Numbered from the stretch's first letter, positions 36,214-45,640 are shown. The stretch is 64,000 bases of DNA from Lachnospiraceae bacterium (GCA_015057405.1 SVEK01000001.1:1-64000), one strand, 5' to 3'. Notes: generated by a model not told the origin, from the letters alone. Program-made: numbers and translations.

Positions 36214-37191
36214 CTACTCCTCCCTGATGATAGAAGTAATACGCATAGCATATGAATCCGAAGAAGCTCCCGGTAAAGCATTAAACTTTTTCAGATTACC
36301 AACATATACTTCTAACTCATCGTCTATTTTTGTATCAAGTTTAATGATATCACCCGGAACAAGTCCAACAAAATCATTAACTGATATCATACTATGTCCT
36401 AACAAGGCTCTTACAGGTATTGACGCCTTAGAAATAGCCGATTCAATTGCTTCTCTATACAATCCATCGTCATTGGCCTGTAATGTCGCATACCAATATT
36501 TCGTATTAAGTCTGTCTATAACATCTTCAAGACAAGTGAATGGAATACAAACATTCATAAGACCTTCAATAGAACCTATCTTAATATTCATAGTTATAAT
36601 CGAAGTCATCTCATTAGGAGAAATAAACTGCGCAAACTGAGAGTTTGTTTCAATCTGCTCCAAACTCGGAACGATATCAACCACACTCTGCCATGGTTCA
36701 ATCAAATGTTCAATACATATGCACATTATCTTTTCTAATATAGACAACTCAATATCAGTAAAATCTCTGCTCTTGTCTAACGGAATTCCTCCACCACCAA
36801 GCATTCTGTCTAATATGGCAAACCCAATACTATCAGCAATTTCAATAATAAAATTACCATTCAAAGGTTCAGCACTTACAATTCCAAGTATAACAGGATT
36901 GGATAAGGCATTGGAAAATTCCGAATAAGTTGTAGCTTCCGAGTGTAATACCTCTACCTGAACGTTTTTTCTAAGGTATACCGGTAAATTAGTGGACAAT
37001 AATCTTGCATAATGTTCAAAAATAAATACCAATGTACGCAAATGATCCTTAGAGAATTTGGACGGTCTCGCAAAATCATAATCTTTCACTGACCTTTCAG
37101 CGACATCAACTGTATCATTAACGTCAAATTCACCCTTACTGAATGCTGACAATAACTCATCAATCTCGCTCTGTGACAAAACGTCACCCAT
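36214..37191 (-). CDS. fliM: Flagellar motor switch protein FliM
   Basis: A 325-aa protein with N-terminal CheY-binding segment VLSQSEIDELLSAFSKGEFD, the middle domain with MLGGGG near residue 135 (here RMLGGGGIPLD), and a C-terminal SPOA domain (DIIKLDTKIDDELEVYVGNL). CheY-P binding here biases rotation. GAGGTGAG precedes the ATG. A 103-nt gap before it (from fliL) holds a minor inverted repeat, AAATAAC and GTTATTT. Confidence 0.95.
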   Translation of the reverse strand: MGDVLSQSEIDELLSAFSKGEFDVNDTVDVAERSVKDYDFARPSKFSKDHLRTLVFIFEHYARLLSTNLPVYLRKNVQVEVLHSEATTYSEFSNALSNPVILGIVSAEPLNGNFIIEIADSIGFAILDRMLGGGGIPLDKSRDFTDIELSILEKIMCICIEHLIEPWQSVVDIVPSLEQIETNSQFAQFISPNEMTSIITMNIKIGSIEGLMNVCIPFTCLEDVIDRLNTKYWYATLQANDDGLYREAIESAISKASIPVRALLGHSMISVNDFVGLVPGDIIKLDTKIDDELEVYVGNLKKFNALPGASSDSYAMRITSIIREE

Positions 37192-37294
37192 ATATTCTCA
37201 CCTCACTACAACAACAAAAATATTAATTAAATAACCACATAGTTATTTATTTATAATAATAACACATTTCATAAAAATAATAAAGACAATTTTA

Positions 37295-37819
37295 TTATTG
37301 ATGCATAAATCCGTCAAGAGTAATACTTACAACACAATGAGAACCATCAAGCACATCATTAATTCGCTTTAATGCTTCATCTTTTATAGCTGCTTCTGTA
37401 ATATTATCTTCTGAAAAAGAAGCAATTACTTCCTTAACAATATCAGTTAATACAGAAGATTTTTCATCTATAACTTCAACAACATCTTCATAATCATCTG
37501 CTTTTGTGTTAAGCCCAAATTTAACACCGGTAAGAATTCCAAAATGAGATTTACCATCTGATGACGGTGCAAGATTAATGGTCTGCTTATTACCACTTTC
37601 ATCAAATGTAACACTTTTTATCTCAATATCCGAAATCGAATACGCACTTTCCTCAGAACTATTGCTTTCAAGTTCAAGACTAAGTATCGAAGAAACTTGC
37701 GAAACTATACTATTCATATTGGAAAACGCCGGCAACATCACAAACATCATTATAGAAGTCAACAAAAGGTTAATTACACAAATTGCAATCACAAAAATAG
37801 TAAGCATATTTTTTTTCAT
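37295..37819 (-). CDS. fliL: Flagellar basal body-associated protein FliL
   Basis: A 174-aa protein with an N-terminal transmembrane helix (about 7-29) and a FliL-type extracytoplasmic domain; the C-terminal portion VKEVIASFSEDNITEAAIKD then LKRINDVLDGSHCVVSITLD fits the family's final strand and helix. FliL rings surround the stator and stabilise it. GGAGG lies before the ATG. Its place between motB and fliM supports the call. Confidence 0.8.
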   Translation of the reverse strand: MKKNMLTIFVIAICVINLLLTSIMMFVMLPAFSNMNSIVSQVSSILSLELESNSSEESAYSISDIEIKSVTFDESGNKQTINLAPSSDGKSHFGILTGVKFGLNTKADDYEDVVEVIDEKSSVLTDIVKEVIASFSEDNITEAAIKDEALKRINDVLDGSHCVVSITLDGFMHQ

Positions 37820-37858
37820 ATTTAATTTTCCTCCGAATTAATCTTTTTAATTGTTATG

Positions 37859-38668
37859 TCAGTCAGTATATATTCTAAATTCAACACGCCTGTTCTTCGC
37901 TCTTCCCGCAGAAGACGAATTATCTGCAACAGGTACATATTCACCCTTGCCCGAAGGTTCAAGACGAATCGGATTCATTTTTTTCTTTTCAACAAGGAAA
38001 TCAAAGACACTTTCAGCCCTTGCCATCGATAAGGACATATTACTCTTATACTTATTGCCTGATATAGGAACATTGTCAGTATGTCCTTCTATTTTTATAA
38101 GATTATCCTTATATGATTTTAAAATGTCACTTACTCTGGACATTATAGGCAATGCTTCTTTTTTCAACTCGGAATCACCAGAATTAAATAACACGGCACC
38201 TCCGATTGTAATTCTTACACAATTATTATTTTTATCAGCTTCTACAGTAAGACTACCGTCCAAATTCTCCTGTTCTGTTTTTTCGACAATCTCATCATAC
38301 AGGCTTTCAGTTTTTTCCTGCTGTTCTTTAATATATTGAGCTTCGTAATCTTCCGGACTCTGAAATTCCTTGAAATCATCTTTTCCACCGGAATCAGTAA
38401 ATTCAGTAAAATACTGACTTATCTCAACCATCTGAGTGGCACCGCTGGCAACATATATATCCTCACCAACCATACTGCTACCTGCTTGAAATACACTGAA
38501 ATCACCTGACAATGACGCCAACAAAGCTTCAAATTTTTCTGCATCAATAGTTGACATCGAAAATAAAAGAACGAAAAAACAAAGAAGCAGATTCATCAAA
38601 TCGGAAAAAGTAGCCATCCACGCCGGAGACCCCTGAGAAGCCTCTTCCTGCTTTTTCTTTCTGGCCAT
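37859..38668 (-). CDS. motB: Stator protein MotB
   Basis: A 269-aa protein with the MotB plug/TM region SPAWMATFSDLMNLLLCFFV, in which Asp 23 is the ion-carrying residue, and a C-terminal OmpA-like peptidoglycan-binding domain (IKIEGHTDNVPISG; then SMARAESVFDFL and GRAKNRRVEFRIY). It anchors the stator to the cell wall. The ion used (proton or sodium) cannot be decided by eye. The start overlaps the motA stop by one base (TAATG). Confidence 0.94.
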   Translation of the reverse strand: MARKKKQEEASQGSPAWMATFSDLMNLLLCFFVLLFSMSTIDAEKFEALLASLSGDFSVFQAGSSMVGEDIYVASGATQMVEISQYFTEFTDSGGKDDFKEFQSPEDYEAQYIKEQQEKTESLYDEIVEKTEQENLDGSLTVEADKNNNCVRITIGGAVLFNSGDSELKKEALPIMSRVSDILKSYKDNLIKIEGHTDNVPISGNKYKSNMSLSMARAESVFDFLVEKKKMNPIRLEPSGKGEYVPVADNSSSAGRAKNRRVEFRIYTD

Positions 38669-39465
38669 TATTCCTCACCACCTTCGTCTTCCATGTCATT
38701 AGATGATTTACGAACAGAAGGCGAAAGGAAAGATTTAAGTTTTTCTTCAATAACACGTGGATTTTCACCAGCCTGTATTGACAAAAGACCCTCTATCATT
38801 ACTTCCTTCTGCATCGTTTCATTTGCATCTATCTTCTTAAGCTTATTGGCAATAGGAGTACAAATCCAGTTTGCCAAAATAGAACCATACAAAGTTGTAA
38901 TAAGCGCAACCGACATATTAGGACCAATTGATGCAAAATCAGACAAATTCTTAAGCATATTTATAAGTCCGATAAGCGTACCAATCATACCCCATGCAGG
39001 ACCCATTGCAGCCATGTTTTCCCAAAAACCTATAACATCCTTATGGCGGTCATTAACACAAACCATTTCAATCTCTAAAATATCTCTTACAAGTTCAGGA
39101 TCCGTTCCGTCTACAATAAGAAGGATACCCTTTTTCAGGAACTCATCATCAACATCACCGGCTGCCTCTTCTAACGCCAAAAGGCCTTCTTTTCTTGCAA
39201 TATTAGACAATTCAATAATCTTTTGAATCATTTCTGATTCATTAGTTTGTCTCATCTTAATTACAAGCAAAAATGATCTAATTTTGGCAAAGAAATCACC
39301 AATAGAATTAGTCATTGTCATTACACAAAACAAAGAACCACCAAATGTAATCAAAGCAGACGTAGGATCCAGGAAATTGTTAATTGCCGAAGGATCATCT
39401 TTCATAACTCCAATCAACACAAGAACCATACAACCAACAAGTCCAAGTAACGATGCTATATCCAA
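38668..39465 (-). CDS. motA: Stator protein MotA
   Basis: A 265-aa protein with four transmembrane helices and the MotA signature GPAWGMIGTLIGLINML near residue 153. The cytoplasmic loop that contacts FliG precedes it. The start codon is TTG. It is 34 nt downstream of swrD. In Bacillus subtilis motAB lies outside fla/che; inclusion here is the clostridial arrangement. Confidence 0.93.
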   Translation of the reverse strand: MDIASLLGLVGCMVLVLIGVMKDDPSAINNFLDPTSALITFGGSLFCVMTMTNSIGDFFAKIRSFLLVIKMRQTNESEMIQKIIELSNIARKEGLLALEEAAGDVDDEFLKKGILLIVDGTDPELVRDILEIEMVCVNDRHKDVIGFWENMAAMGPAWGMIGTLIGLINMLKNLSDFASIGPNMSVALITTLYGSILANWICTPIANKLKKIDANETMQKEVMIEGLLSIQAGENPRVIEEKLKSFLSPSVRKSSNDMEDEGGEE

Positions 39466-39499
39466 ACCATGTCACCATCCAATCTTCATATTGTATATT

Positions 39500-39697
39500 T
39501 TAATTAATCGTATTTCCCAAAAAAATACGTCTCTTGTATTCTTCAACAAGTCGCACAATATCGCTCCGACTCTCTTTTACAACAAACTTTTTGCCCGATG
39601 TCAAAGTAATAACCGTATCCGGAGTTTCTTCTATCATCTCAATAAGTTCACAGTTCAATGTATATGTAGAATCATTCATTCTTGTCAAATTAATCAT
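39500..39697 (-). CDS. swrD: FlbD/SwrD family flagellar protein
   Basis: A 65-aa cytoplasmic protein starting MINLTRMNDSTYTLNCELIE with a following TPDTVITLTSGKKFVVKES, the complete FlbD-family pattern. The Bacillus subtilis member SwrD sits at the same place after flgE and increases flagellar torque by stabilising the stator. Its being directly upstream of motAB here fits that function well. GAGGAT precedes the ATG. Confidence 0.88.
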   Translation of the reverse strand: MINLTRMNDSTYTLNCELIEMIEETPDTVITLTSGKKFVVKESRSDIVRLVEEYKRRIFLGNTIN

Positions 39698-39845
39698 ATT
39701 TTAATCCTCGCATCAAATGAAAATCCACTGACAAGTATTAATCATAATTAAAAGTCAGCACACCAACATTGCAACATTGAAATTCTGCACATTGCTACAG
39801 AGTTAATATCAGCCATATGTCATATCTTGTCTAATACAGTTAATA

Positions 39846-39874
39846 ATTATATCACGAATTACATATTTAAGCAA
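39846..39874 (-). promoter_or_regulatory. Predicted sigma-A promoter for swrD-motAB and downstream genes
   Basis: On the minus strand -35 TTGCTT and consensus -10 TATAAT are 17 nt apart. The transcript would have a leader of about 145 nt before swrD. Confidence 0.5.
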
Positions 39875-39968
39875 TTCAAATCACTTAATTTAATAATTAA
39901 CTTGAAAATTCAAACATATTATTTCACATCAAAACAAAAACAACCAGGTAAGCAAATGTAACATCCAA

Positions 39969-40018
39969 ATAACAGAGAGTGCATATACCTTACCAAATGA
40001 TATATACACCCCTGTTAT
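39969..40018 (-). other. Long imperfect hairpin in the flgE-swrD gap
   Basis: A stem of about 20 bp (outer arms ATAACAG and CTGTTAT, one bulged base, a few G-U pairs) with a loop of about 9 nt. Neither strand shows a U-run after it, so it is not a plain terminator. It may be an RNA processing or stability element separating the hook part from the motor/switch part of the transcript. Confidence 0.5.
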
Positions 40019-40156
40019 AAATTATAAAACACACAAATACATGTAATCACATAGTGGTAAACCCAAAACGCGAAAACCACTTATAAAAATTAATCCGGTA
40101 ACAATTTGTCATATTATTACAATTCATTTCACAACAGATTATCATACTAAAATTAA

Positions 40157-41605
40157 TTATCTCTTGAGATTTACTACTTCTTCAAGCATAGTGTCTGAAG
40201 TTGTAATAATTCTTGAGTTTGCCTGGAAACCTCTTTGAGTTGTAATCATCGTTGTGAACTCATTCGCAAGGTCTACGTTAGACATCTCAAGTGCACCTGT
40301 TGTAAGACCACTTACAGTCGAAGGATCAACATCTTCAAATTCTCCTGAGTTAAGTGATTCTTTGTACAAACTGTTTCCTACTGATTCCAAACCTGCCGGA
40401 TTGGAAAATGTTGCAACTGCAATCTGACCAAACAACATTTTATCACCGTTGTTATAAACTCCGTATACTTTACCATCAGTCTGAATAGTGAATCCCGAAA
40501 GAGCACCTGCGCTATTACCTTCTCCCTCACCATCATTACCTCGAATAGCATTAATTTTAGAAGTTCCACCTGCAGAATACATGGTAAGAGAACTAAAATC
40601 AATTTCTAATCCCTGAGCAGAAAAAGCATTATTTTCAGTGTTACCATCGTTAAAATAAAGCATTACTGTTTCGCCCTGTTCTCCTTCATTAGTAACATAA
40701 GAGAACTCACCATTGGTTCCGTTAAACACAAGATTAGTTGATGAAACCTCAGGAGACCAAATAATCTCACCGGTTGCAGGATCTACATCATAACGATATT
40801 CCTCGCCGCCAAAATTTACATACTGATTGGTTGTATTGTATACTGCGTTACCCTCTTCATCCTGAGTTACTGTATAAAGCACCGATTTACCTGTCGAATC
40901 AAACAAATCGCTTATGGATACAGTATAAGAATTCTTAACATCAGCTGATGGCTGCATAAGCGTAAGTTTTGCCATGAAACTATTTCCAATATTATCATAA
41001 AAACTAATTGTTACAGGATATCCGCTAGCCGTTTCATCAAAAGCAACCTGTTCATCATTTTGGTCAATATTACCGGAAAGAACTGCTTTTGTTGTGGCAG
41101 TAGGTTCTGATGACATTTTGTCAACAGACATAACCGACAAAGGACCAAGTTCCTTAACTATATTTCCAGCTTCATCAACACCCCATCCAAGCACGGTACC
41201 ACCATTTGATGTATTATATAATGTACCATTAACATCAACTCCTAAGGCTCCTGATCTGGTGAAGAATTTTTCTCCACCCGAATCAACAATGAAGAATGCA
41301 CTCCCGTTAATCATAAGGTCAAGATTACGGTCAGTTCTCTGAGTTCCTCCGTTAGTAGTAATGTTAGTTGAGATTGCAGCAACGTCAGAACCAAGACCAA
41401 TCTGCATAGCATTAGTACCTGCCGCACCGGTTTCAGTATTAGCACCTGATGCATTAGCTGTTGTCTGATAATAAACATCAGAAAAATTAACTGAGCTGGA
41501 TTTAAATCCAATCGTATTAACGTTAGCAATGTTATTACCTATAACATCCATTTTTGTCTGATGTACTTTAAGACCCGATACACCAGAATAAAGTGATCTC
41601 ATCAT
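40157..41605 (-). CDS. flgE: Flagellar hook protein FlgE
   Basis: A 482-aa protein. The N-terminal rod/hook signature MMRSLYSGVSGLKVHQTKMD then VIGNNIANVNTIGFK is complete, and the C-terminal helix has GALEMSNVDLANEFTTMITT then QRGFQANSRII. The middle is variable, as expected of D1/D2 hook domains. It polymerises into the hook after export. AGGAGG is 9 nt before the first ATG. Confidence 0.95.
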   Translation of the reverse strand: MMRSLYSGVSGLKVHQTKMDVIGNNIANVNTIGFKSSSVNFSDVYYQTTANASGANTETGAAGTNAMQIGLGSDVAAISTNITTNGGTQRTDRNLDLMINGSAFFIVDSGGEKFFTRSGALGVDVNGTLYNTSNGGTVLGWGVDEAGNIVKELGPLSVMSVDKMSSEPTATTKAVLSGNIDQNDEQVAFDETASGYPVTISFYDNIGNSFMAKLTLMQPSADVKNSYTVSISDLFDSTGKSVLYTVTQDEEGNAVYNTTNQYVNFGGEEYRYDVDPATGEIIWSPEVSSTNLVFNGTNGEFSYVTNEGEQGETVMLYFNDGNTENNAFSAQGLEIDFSSLTMYSAGGTSKINAIRGNDGEGEGNSAGALSGFTIQTDGKVYGVYNNGDKMLFGQIAVATFSNPAGLESVGNSLYKESLNSGEFEDVDPSTVSGLTTGALEMSNVDLANEFTTMITTQRGFQANSRIITTSDTMLEEVVNLKR

Positions 41606-41735
41606 AATATATATCCTCCTGCCTAAGCGAACATATCACCATTCAGGACTTTCATCTCATTTCATCAGTCAGTCAGAAATGATATACCCCCATAAAGGAC
41701 CGGCACTTTTTTGTCCATCATAACGATATGTTAAT

Positions 41736-42122
41736 TTAACTAATAACTGCACCATCGATATTTGTAAAAACCGCTTCGTTAACATCTCCTAATGCAGTAA
41801 CCACCGTGTTACTTTTAATATTTACTATGAATGCAATATTATCTATCATTACCAGCGGATCTCTCATACCTTTTTCTCTTGCTTTTATCATACCTTTTTC
41901 AAGACGTTCCATTTGAGAATTATCAAGATTGATATTTCTTGTATTGAGTCTCTCATTGGCATGTTTTGAAAATTTTACAGAGGCGCTTTGTATGTAATCC
42001 TTAAACGATAAATTGCTTTCTGTACTTTCAACCGCACCGTTTGTCTGAGAAACTTGCGCATTACTTCTTATTCTGTCAGACATCTGCTCGATTGAAGCCA
42101 TCATATTACCTGATATGTTCAT
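41736..42122 (-). CDS. Flagellar operon protein, TIGR02530 family
   Basis: A 128-aa soluble protein. The conserved part VKFSKHANERLNTRNINLDN, then LEKGMIKAREKGMRDPLVMI and a final NIAFIVNIKSNTVVTAL, marks the family found between flgD and flgE in Gram-positive fla/che operons. It probably assists hook assembly, but its mechanism is not known. The ATG at 42122 is served by AGGGAGG; in-frame codons further up lie in flgD and lack a site. Confidence 0.85.
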   Translation of the reverse strand: MNISGNMMASIEQMSDRIRSNAQVSQTNGAVESTESNLSFKDYIQSASVKFSKHANERLNTRNINLDNSQMERLEKGMIKAREKGMRDPLVMIDNIAFIVNIKSNTVVTALGDVNEAVFTNIDGAVIS

Positions 42123-42147
42123 AAAACCGACCTCCCTGTCTTTCATA

Positions 42148-42903
42148 TCACGCTTCTGTTGCCGCAATTCCTTTAACAGCAATTGTCACCTTATCTGTCA
42201 CCGTTGAATACACCGAATTAGAGAAAACAAACGCTGTAGAATATGTACCGGTTTCAAAATCCTTGAATGCCTCTTTATCAATTGTAAGAACACCGTTATT
42301 ATATTTCAGATAAGATGCATCAATTGTTTTATCACCAACCATAACTGCAACTGCCGAAGATTCATACTCGTCTTCACCAAGAGTAAGATTAATCTCCAAA
42401 TCTTTTGGCTCCTCATGATCAAAAGTCAAATTCGCCGATTCAACCTGCGGAAGTTTTTGTTCCATAAGATAATAATCATCATATATCTTTGTTACATTAT
42501 CTGCCGAATATGTTGTTCCGTCAATACTTACGTAGGACTTTCCGCTTCCGTCTCTGTTTACGAAATCAACAACTCCCGTAACAGAAGTAGAATTGCCTGC
42601 TTTGTCAGTTTCTGTAACCGTTACCGTTTTTCCAACAAGACTTAAAGCTGAAGTGTTGGAAAATGATTCGTTAAGATTCTGCATCTGCTCAAGAGATGAG
42701 AACTGAGCAAGCTGGGAAATAAACTCTGTATCCGCTTGAGGATTAAGCGGATCCTGATATTGCATCTGAGTTACAAGTAACTGTAAAAACGCTTCTTTTC
42801 CCAAGGAATTATTAACAGTTTTTTTCTCGGACTCAGCAGATTTTCCGGCATCAGCATATTTACCATCAACTATTTTGTTTAATTCTACCGAATTAACATC
42901 CAT
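42148..42903 (-). CDS. flgD: Hook cap protein FlgD
   Basis: A 251-aa protein with the FlgD N-terminal motif GKEAFLQLLVTQMQYQDPLN near residue 33 then FISQLAQFSSLEQM, followed by a beta-rich domain. The cap guides FlgE polymerisation. Its C-terminal part (about 150-245) is a plausible FlgD Ig-like/tudor region. AAAAGGAGG precedes the ATG; it lies 15 nt after fliK. Confidence 0.93.
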   Translation of the reverse strand: MDVNSVELNKIVDGKYADAGKSAESEKKTVNNSLGKEAFLQLLVTQMQYQDPLNPQADTEFISQLAQFSSLEQMQNLNESFSNTSALSLVGKTVTVTETDKAGNSTSVTGVVDFVNRDGSGKSYVSIDGTTYSADNVTKIYDDYYLMEQKLPQVESANLTFDHEEPKDLEINLTLGEDEYESSAVAVMVGDKTIDASYLKYNNGVLTIDKEAFKDFETGTYSTAFVFSNSVYSTVTDKVTIAVKGIAATEA

Positions 42904-42918
42904 TTCTCACACCTCCTT

Positions 42919-44310
42919 TTATGCAATAATATCAATACCATCTTCAAGTTGTTCTTCAATCGATTGCTTATCAAATACTTCTGCTTCAATTTCATCATCA
43001 CTTCTAAATGGCTTTTTGTTTTTCTGTCCAAAGGTTCCGTCTTCTGACATTTCGTTATTTCTATCAGAGAAAGAAAAATCGGATACCGTTACTTCAACAG
43101 CTTCAACTTTAATTCCCTGTTGTTCAAATGTGTCTTTCAAGTCCTGCATCTGAACTTCAAGAGCGAGTCTTGCCATTTCATTTCTAACAATAAAATTAGC
43201 TGTTGCAATTCCTTCCCTTAATTCTATTGCCACGTTAACTTTTCCTAAATGTTCAGGATTAAGTTGAATTTCAAGACCTGTTGTGTCAGGCTTAACATTA
43301 ACTTTAATACTCTCTATAACCTGATTGGCAATATTCCTTAGCTGGGACAATTGATTATTTTGTACTGCATCACCCTGAGCAACACTTGCTTCAACTCTAT
43401 CCATGAACTGCGAAAACAATGATTCATTATGTTGCGTTGTACCTATCATTCCTTCGTCTGCATCTGCCAATCCCTCATTGGCATTCTCGGCAGCAAAATC
43501 CATGCTTTCCTGATTAGAAGAACTGTTGGCCGAAGCCTCACCGGCATCTTTAGAAATATTAACAACAAGTTCCGGTTCACCATCATTTGCAATATCAGCA
43601 TCTATAACACTGTTATCATTACCGGTTCCGTTATTATCTGCAACAAGCATTTCATTACTACTTAGCTCAGCTGATGCAATCAAATCTGATAATTCCAGCA
43701 AATTAATAACTGTATTATCATCAATTTGTATATTCATGTTAAATATACTTTCCGACAACTGATTCCATGAAGAATTAGCACCGGCATCCGTAAGAATATC
43801 AGAAAACGATTCAATACCCTGCAACTTAACAAAGAGTTCCTGAAGATTCTGAGGACAAATAATGTCAGTCAAAGTAAAACCAAACTCTTCAATAGCTTTT
43901 TCTACTTCATCTTCAGACTTATTAAGTACTTTTGCTATTATAGACTTAATCTCATCAAACAAAGCATTCATGTCAAGTTCTGACATCATCTGTTCGCCAT
44001 TACTGTCTACAACACTCACACAAAGTTTTCCCTGAACACTGTCATACACCAAAGCATTAATTTCAGAACTGTCAATATCATCTGCAATGTCAACATTCTT
44101 CTTTATAGCACTGTCATTGTTAATAACATCAACCTTTTTAGCAGGTTGCGAACCGGCACTCATAGAATTATCTTTGGTTGCACTTTGGGATTTAGTACTA
44201 ATGATATTATCAAAAGACCCCTTGTTCATGTCACTTTTGGATGATTGCGAAGCATTAACACTTGAACTTTTCTGTGTGTTCATTGTAAATGCAACTGCCT
44301 GCATCGTCAT
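42919..44310 (-). CDS. fliK: Flagellar hook-length control protein FliK
   Basis: A 463-aa protein. A long polar N-terminal region (Ser/Asn/Asp-rich) precedes the conserved Flg_hook C-terminal domain at about 365-440, seen as PDTTGLEIQLNPEHLGKVNV then NEMARLALEVQMQDLKDTFE. It measures hook length and triggers the FlhB switch. Three in-frame ATGs cluster here; AAAGGAGG is 8 nt from the one at 44310. A SigD-type promoter lies about 95 nt upstream. Confidence 0.9.
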   Translation of the reverse strand: MTMQAVAFTMNTQKSSSVNASQSSKSDMNKGSFDNIISTKSQSATKDNSMSAGSQPAKKVDVINNDSAIKKNVDIADDIDSSEINALVYDSVQGKLCVSVVDSNGEQMMSELDMNALFDEIKSIIAKVLNKSEDEVEKAIEEFGFTLTDIICPQNLQELFVKLQGIESFSDILTDAGANSSWNQLSESIFNMNIQIDDNTVINLLELSDLIASAELSSNEMLVADNNGTGNDNSVIDADIANDGEPELVVNISKDAGEASANSSSNQESMDFAAENANEGLADADEGMIGTTQHNESLFSQFMDRVEASVAQGDAVQNNQLSQLRNIANQVIESIKVNVKPDTTGLEIQLNPEHLGKVNVAIELREGIATANFIVRNEMARLALEVQMQDLKDTFEQQGIKVEAVEVTVSDFSFSDRNNEMSEDGTFGQKNKKPFRSDDEIEAEVFDKQSIEEQLEDGIDIIA

Positions 44311-44409
44311 GTACATAACCTCCTTTCCATCAAAATAATAGTTGTTATCGAACACCATTTCATCTACGAAAAATACGTATAGAATTTATGGCATTAAATA
44401 ACAACTATT

Positions 44410-44437
44410 ATATCGGCAAAAACAACATTCTTCTTTA
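44410..44437 (-). promoter_or_regulatory. Predicted SigD (sigma-28) promoter upstream of fliK
   Basis: On the minus strand TAAA (-35) is followed after 16 nt by GCCGATAT (-10), matching the SigD consensus (TAAA-N15-GCCGATAT) except for one extra spacer base. The element lies wholly in the 133-nt gap between motE and fliK and points at fliK, so position and orientation both fit. Confidence 0.65.
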
Positions 44438-44443
44438 GTGTTT

Positions 44444-45175
44444 TTATTCAACATATGTCATTTTTTTTGTAATTTGGGCTGCAGCATCAACATCCATTTC
44501 TGCAAGTATGGCTGAACTTTTAGACGAACTCATTTCACTTAGAATTCCCACTACTAAATCCAAGTCGCCCACTGTCATTTCCTGTAAAATTGCAGCTGCT
44601 GCAGCAGGTTCCATTTTACCGTACGTTTCCCCTTGAGCTTTAATCTTTTCACTATATCGATGTTGTTCAAGAACACGCTCATAAATTATACTCGCATTAT
44701 CAGGGCTTATCCCCTCGTAATACTTCATATACTCTTCTATGTCAGGTGCTCTTTCTCCAAACACAACATTTTCATCAAATTCTAAAACTCTTTGTTCAAA
44801 TGCTTCCGCATTATCTTTATAAACTTTCAAATTAGCAATCTCATTTTCAAGTTCTGTAATATAATCCATATCGGCAGTATTACCGGACTCGTATGCTTCC
44901 AATTTCTTTTCAAGTTCACTAATCTTTTGCCTGGCTTCCGCAAGAGAAGTATATTGAGACGAAACATCAACATCATCTTCTTCAACTTCAGGCAAAATAC
45001 TGTTAATTAAAGGAACATCTTTTATTACGGGATACAATACTTCGCTTCCCAAACCACCTACATCAAATTTAACTAAAACACCAAATATTACAAGCCAGAC
45101 AATGATAATTATAAATACAATCAAAGCTGATACCAGCTTCCCGCCTTTCTTTTCTTCTTCGTTATCCGATGCCAT
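44444..45175 (-). CDS. MotE/YlxF family flagellar protein
   Basis: A 243-aa protein with an N-terminal transmembrane helix (about 13-35), a long coiled coil (about 75-130) and a C-terminal MgtE-N-like module (EMTVGDLDLVVGILSEMSSS, then SAILAEMDVDAAAQITKKM). This is the MotE/YlxF design; MotE chaperones MotC in rhizobia, while in Gram-positives YlxF sits between fliJ and fliK as here. The precise role in Firmicutes is unclear. Confidence 0.85.
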   Translation of the reverse strand: MASDNEEEKKGGKLVSALIVFIIIIVWLVIFGVLVKFDVGGLGSEVLYPVIKDVPLINSILPEVEEDDVDVSSQYTSLAEARQKISELEKKLEAYESGNTADMDYITELENEIANLKVYKDNAEAFEQRVLEFDENVVFGERAPDIEEYMKYYEGISPDNASIIYERVLEQHRYSEKIKAQGETYGKMEPAAAAAILQEMTVGDLDLVVGILSEMSSSKSSAILAEMDVDAAAQITKKMTYVE

Positions 45176-45196
45176 AACGATTCACCCCCTGTATTT

Positions 45197-45640
45197 CTAA
45201 GCCCTGTCGGAATATTTAAAGCTGACTAATTCATCAACTTCTTTCATTTCCTGGGCATTCACTTCTAATTTAAATCTTTCAAATTCTTTTTCTTTAAGTT
45301 TTTCAAATATTTTGCGTTCTTTCATTGCCTCATTAAAATTATTTCTGGCAATCTCAACTCTTCCTTCTTCTATAACAATCTGTTCTTTTATATTTACAAC
45401 ATACACCTTAATTACATCAATTTTTTCAGATGCCTGTTTCAGTTCTAATGCACTGGCCCCGTTTTGAGCAAGTTCCGTTAACAAAATCTCATATTCATCC
45501 TGACGAATCAACATATCAACCAAACTCTGTTTTGCATCTTCAAGACGTTTCATCGCCATACCAAACTCAGCTTTTCTTTGCTCTTCAACTTTATATTTTA
45601 TCTTTAATATATTTTCAAACTTAAAGATAAATTTTGCCAT
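45197..45640 (-). CDS. fliJ: Flagellar export chaperone/stalk FliJ
   Basis: A 147-aa all-helical protein starting MAKFIFKFENILKIKYKVEE, the usual FliJ opening, and coiled-coil throughout. FliJ is the central stalk of the FliI hexamer, like the gamma subunit of F1. AGGAGG is at the right distance from the ATG at 45640; the upstream in-frame start at 45658 lies before that site. The downstream gap from fliI is about 100 nt. Confidence 0.9.
   Translation of the reverse strand: MAKFIFKFENILKIKYKVEEQRKAEFGMAMKRLEDAKQSLVDMLIRQDEYEILLTELAQNGASALELKQASEKIDVIKVYVVNIKEQIVIEEGRVEIARNNFNEAMKERKIFEKLKEKEFERFKLEVNAQEMKEVDELVSFKYSDRA

Larger units (their letters stand above)
39698..40156. other. 459-bp gap between flgE and swrD with a promoter and a long hairpin
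   Basis: No gene is seen on either strand. The region is AT-rich and is the largest break inside the fla/che cluster. It holds a promoter-like sequence for swrD-motAB (39846-39874) and a 50-nt hairpin (39969-40018). A weak inverted repeat AGTGGT/ACCACT lies at about 40051-40082. Confidence 0.6.

Noticed and set aside
38693-39226. Plus-strand open frame of 177 aa opposite motA
   Set aside because: Fully antisense to motA, without a ribosome-binding site.
41640-41685. Inverted repeat TCATTTC/GAAATGA in the flgE leader with a GACT-repeat loop
   Set aside because: Only 7-bp arms and no tail; too weak to call a terminator or riboswitch.
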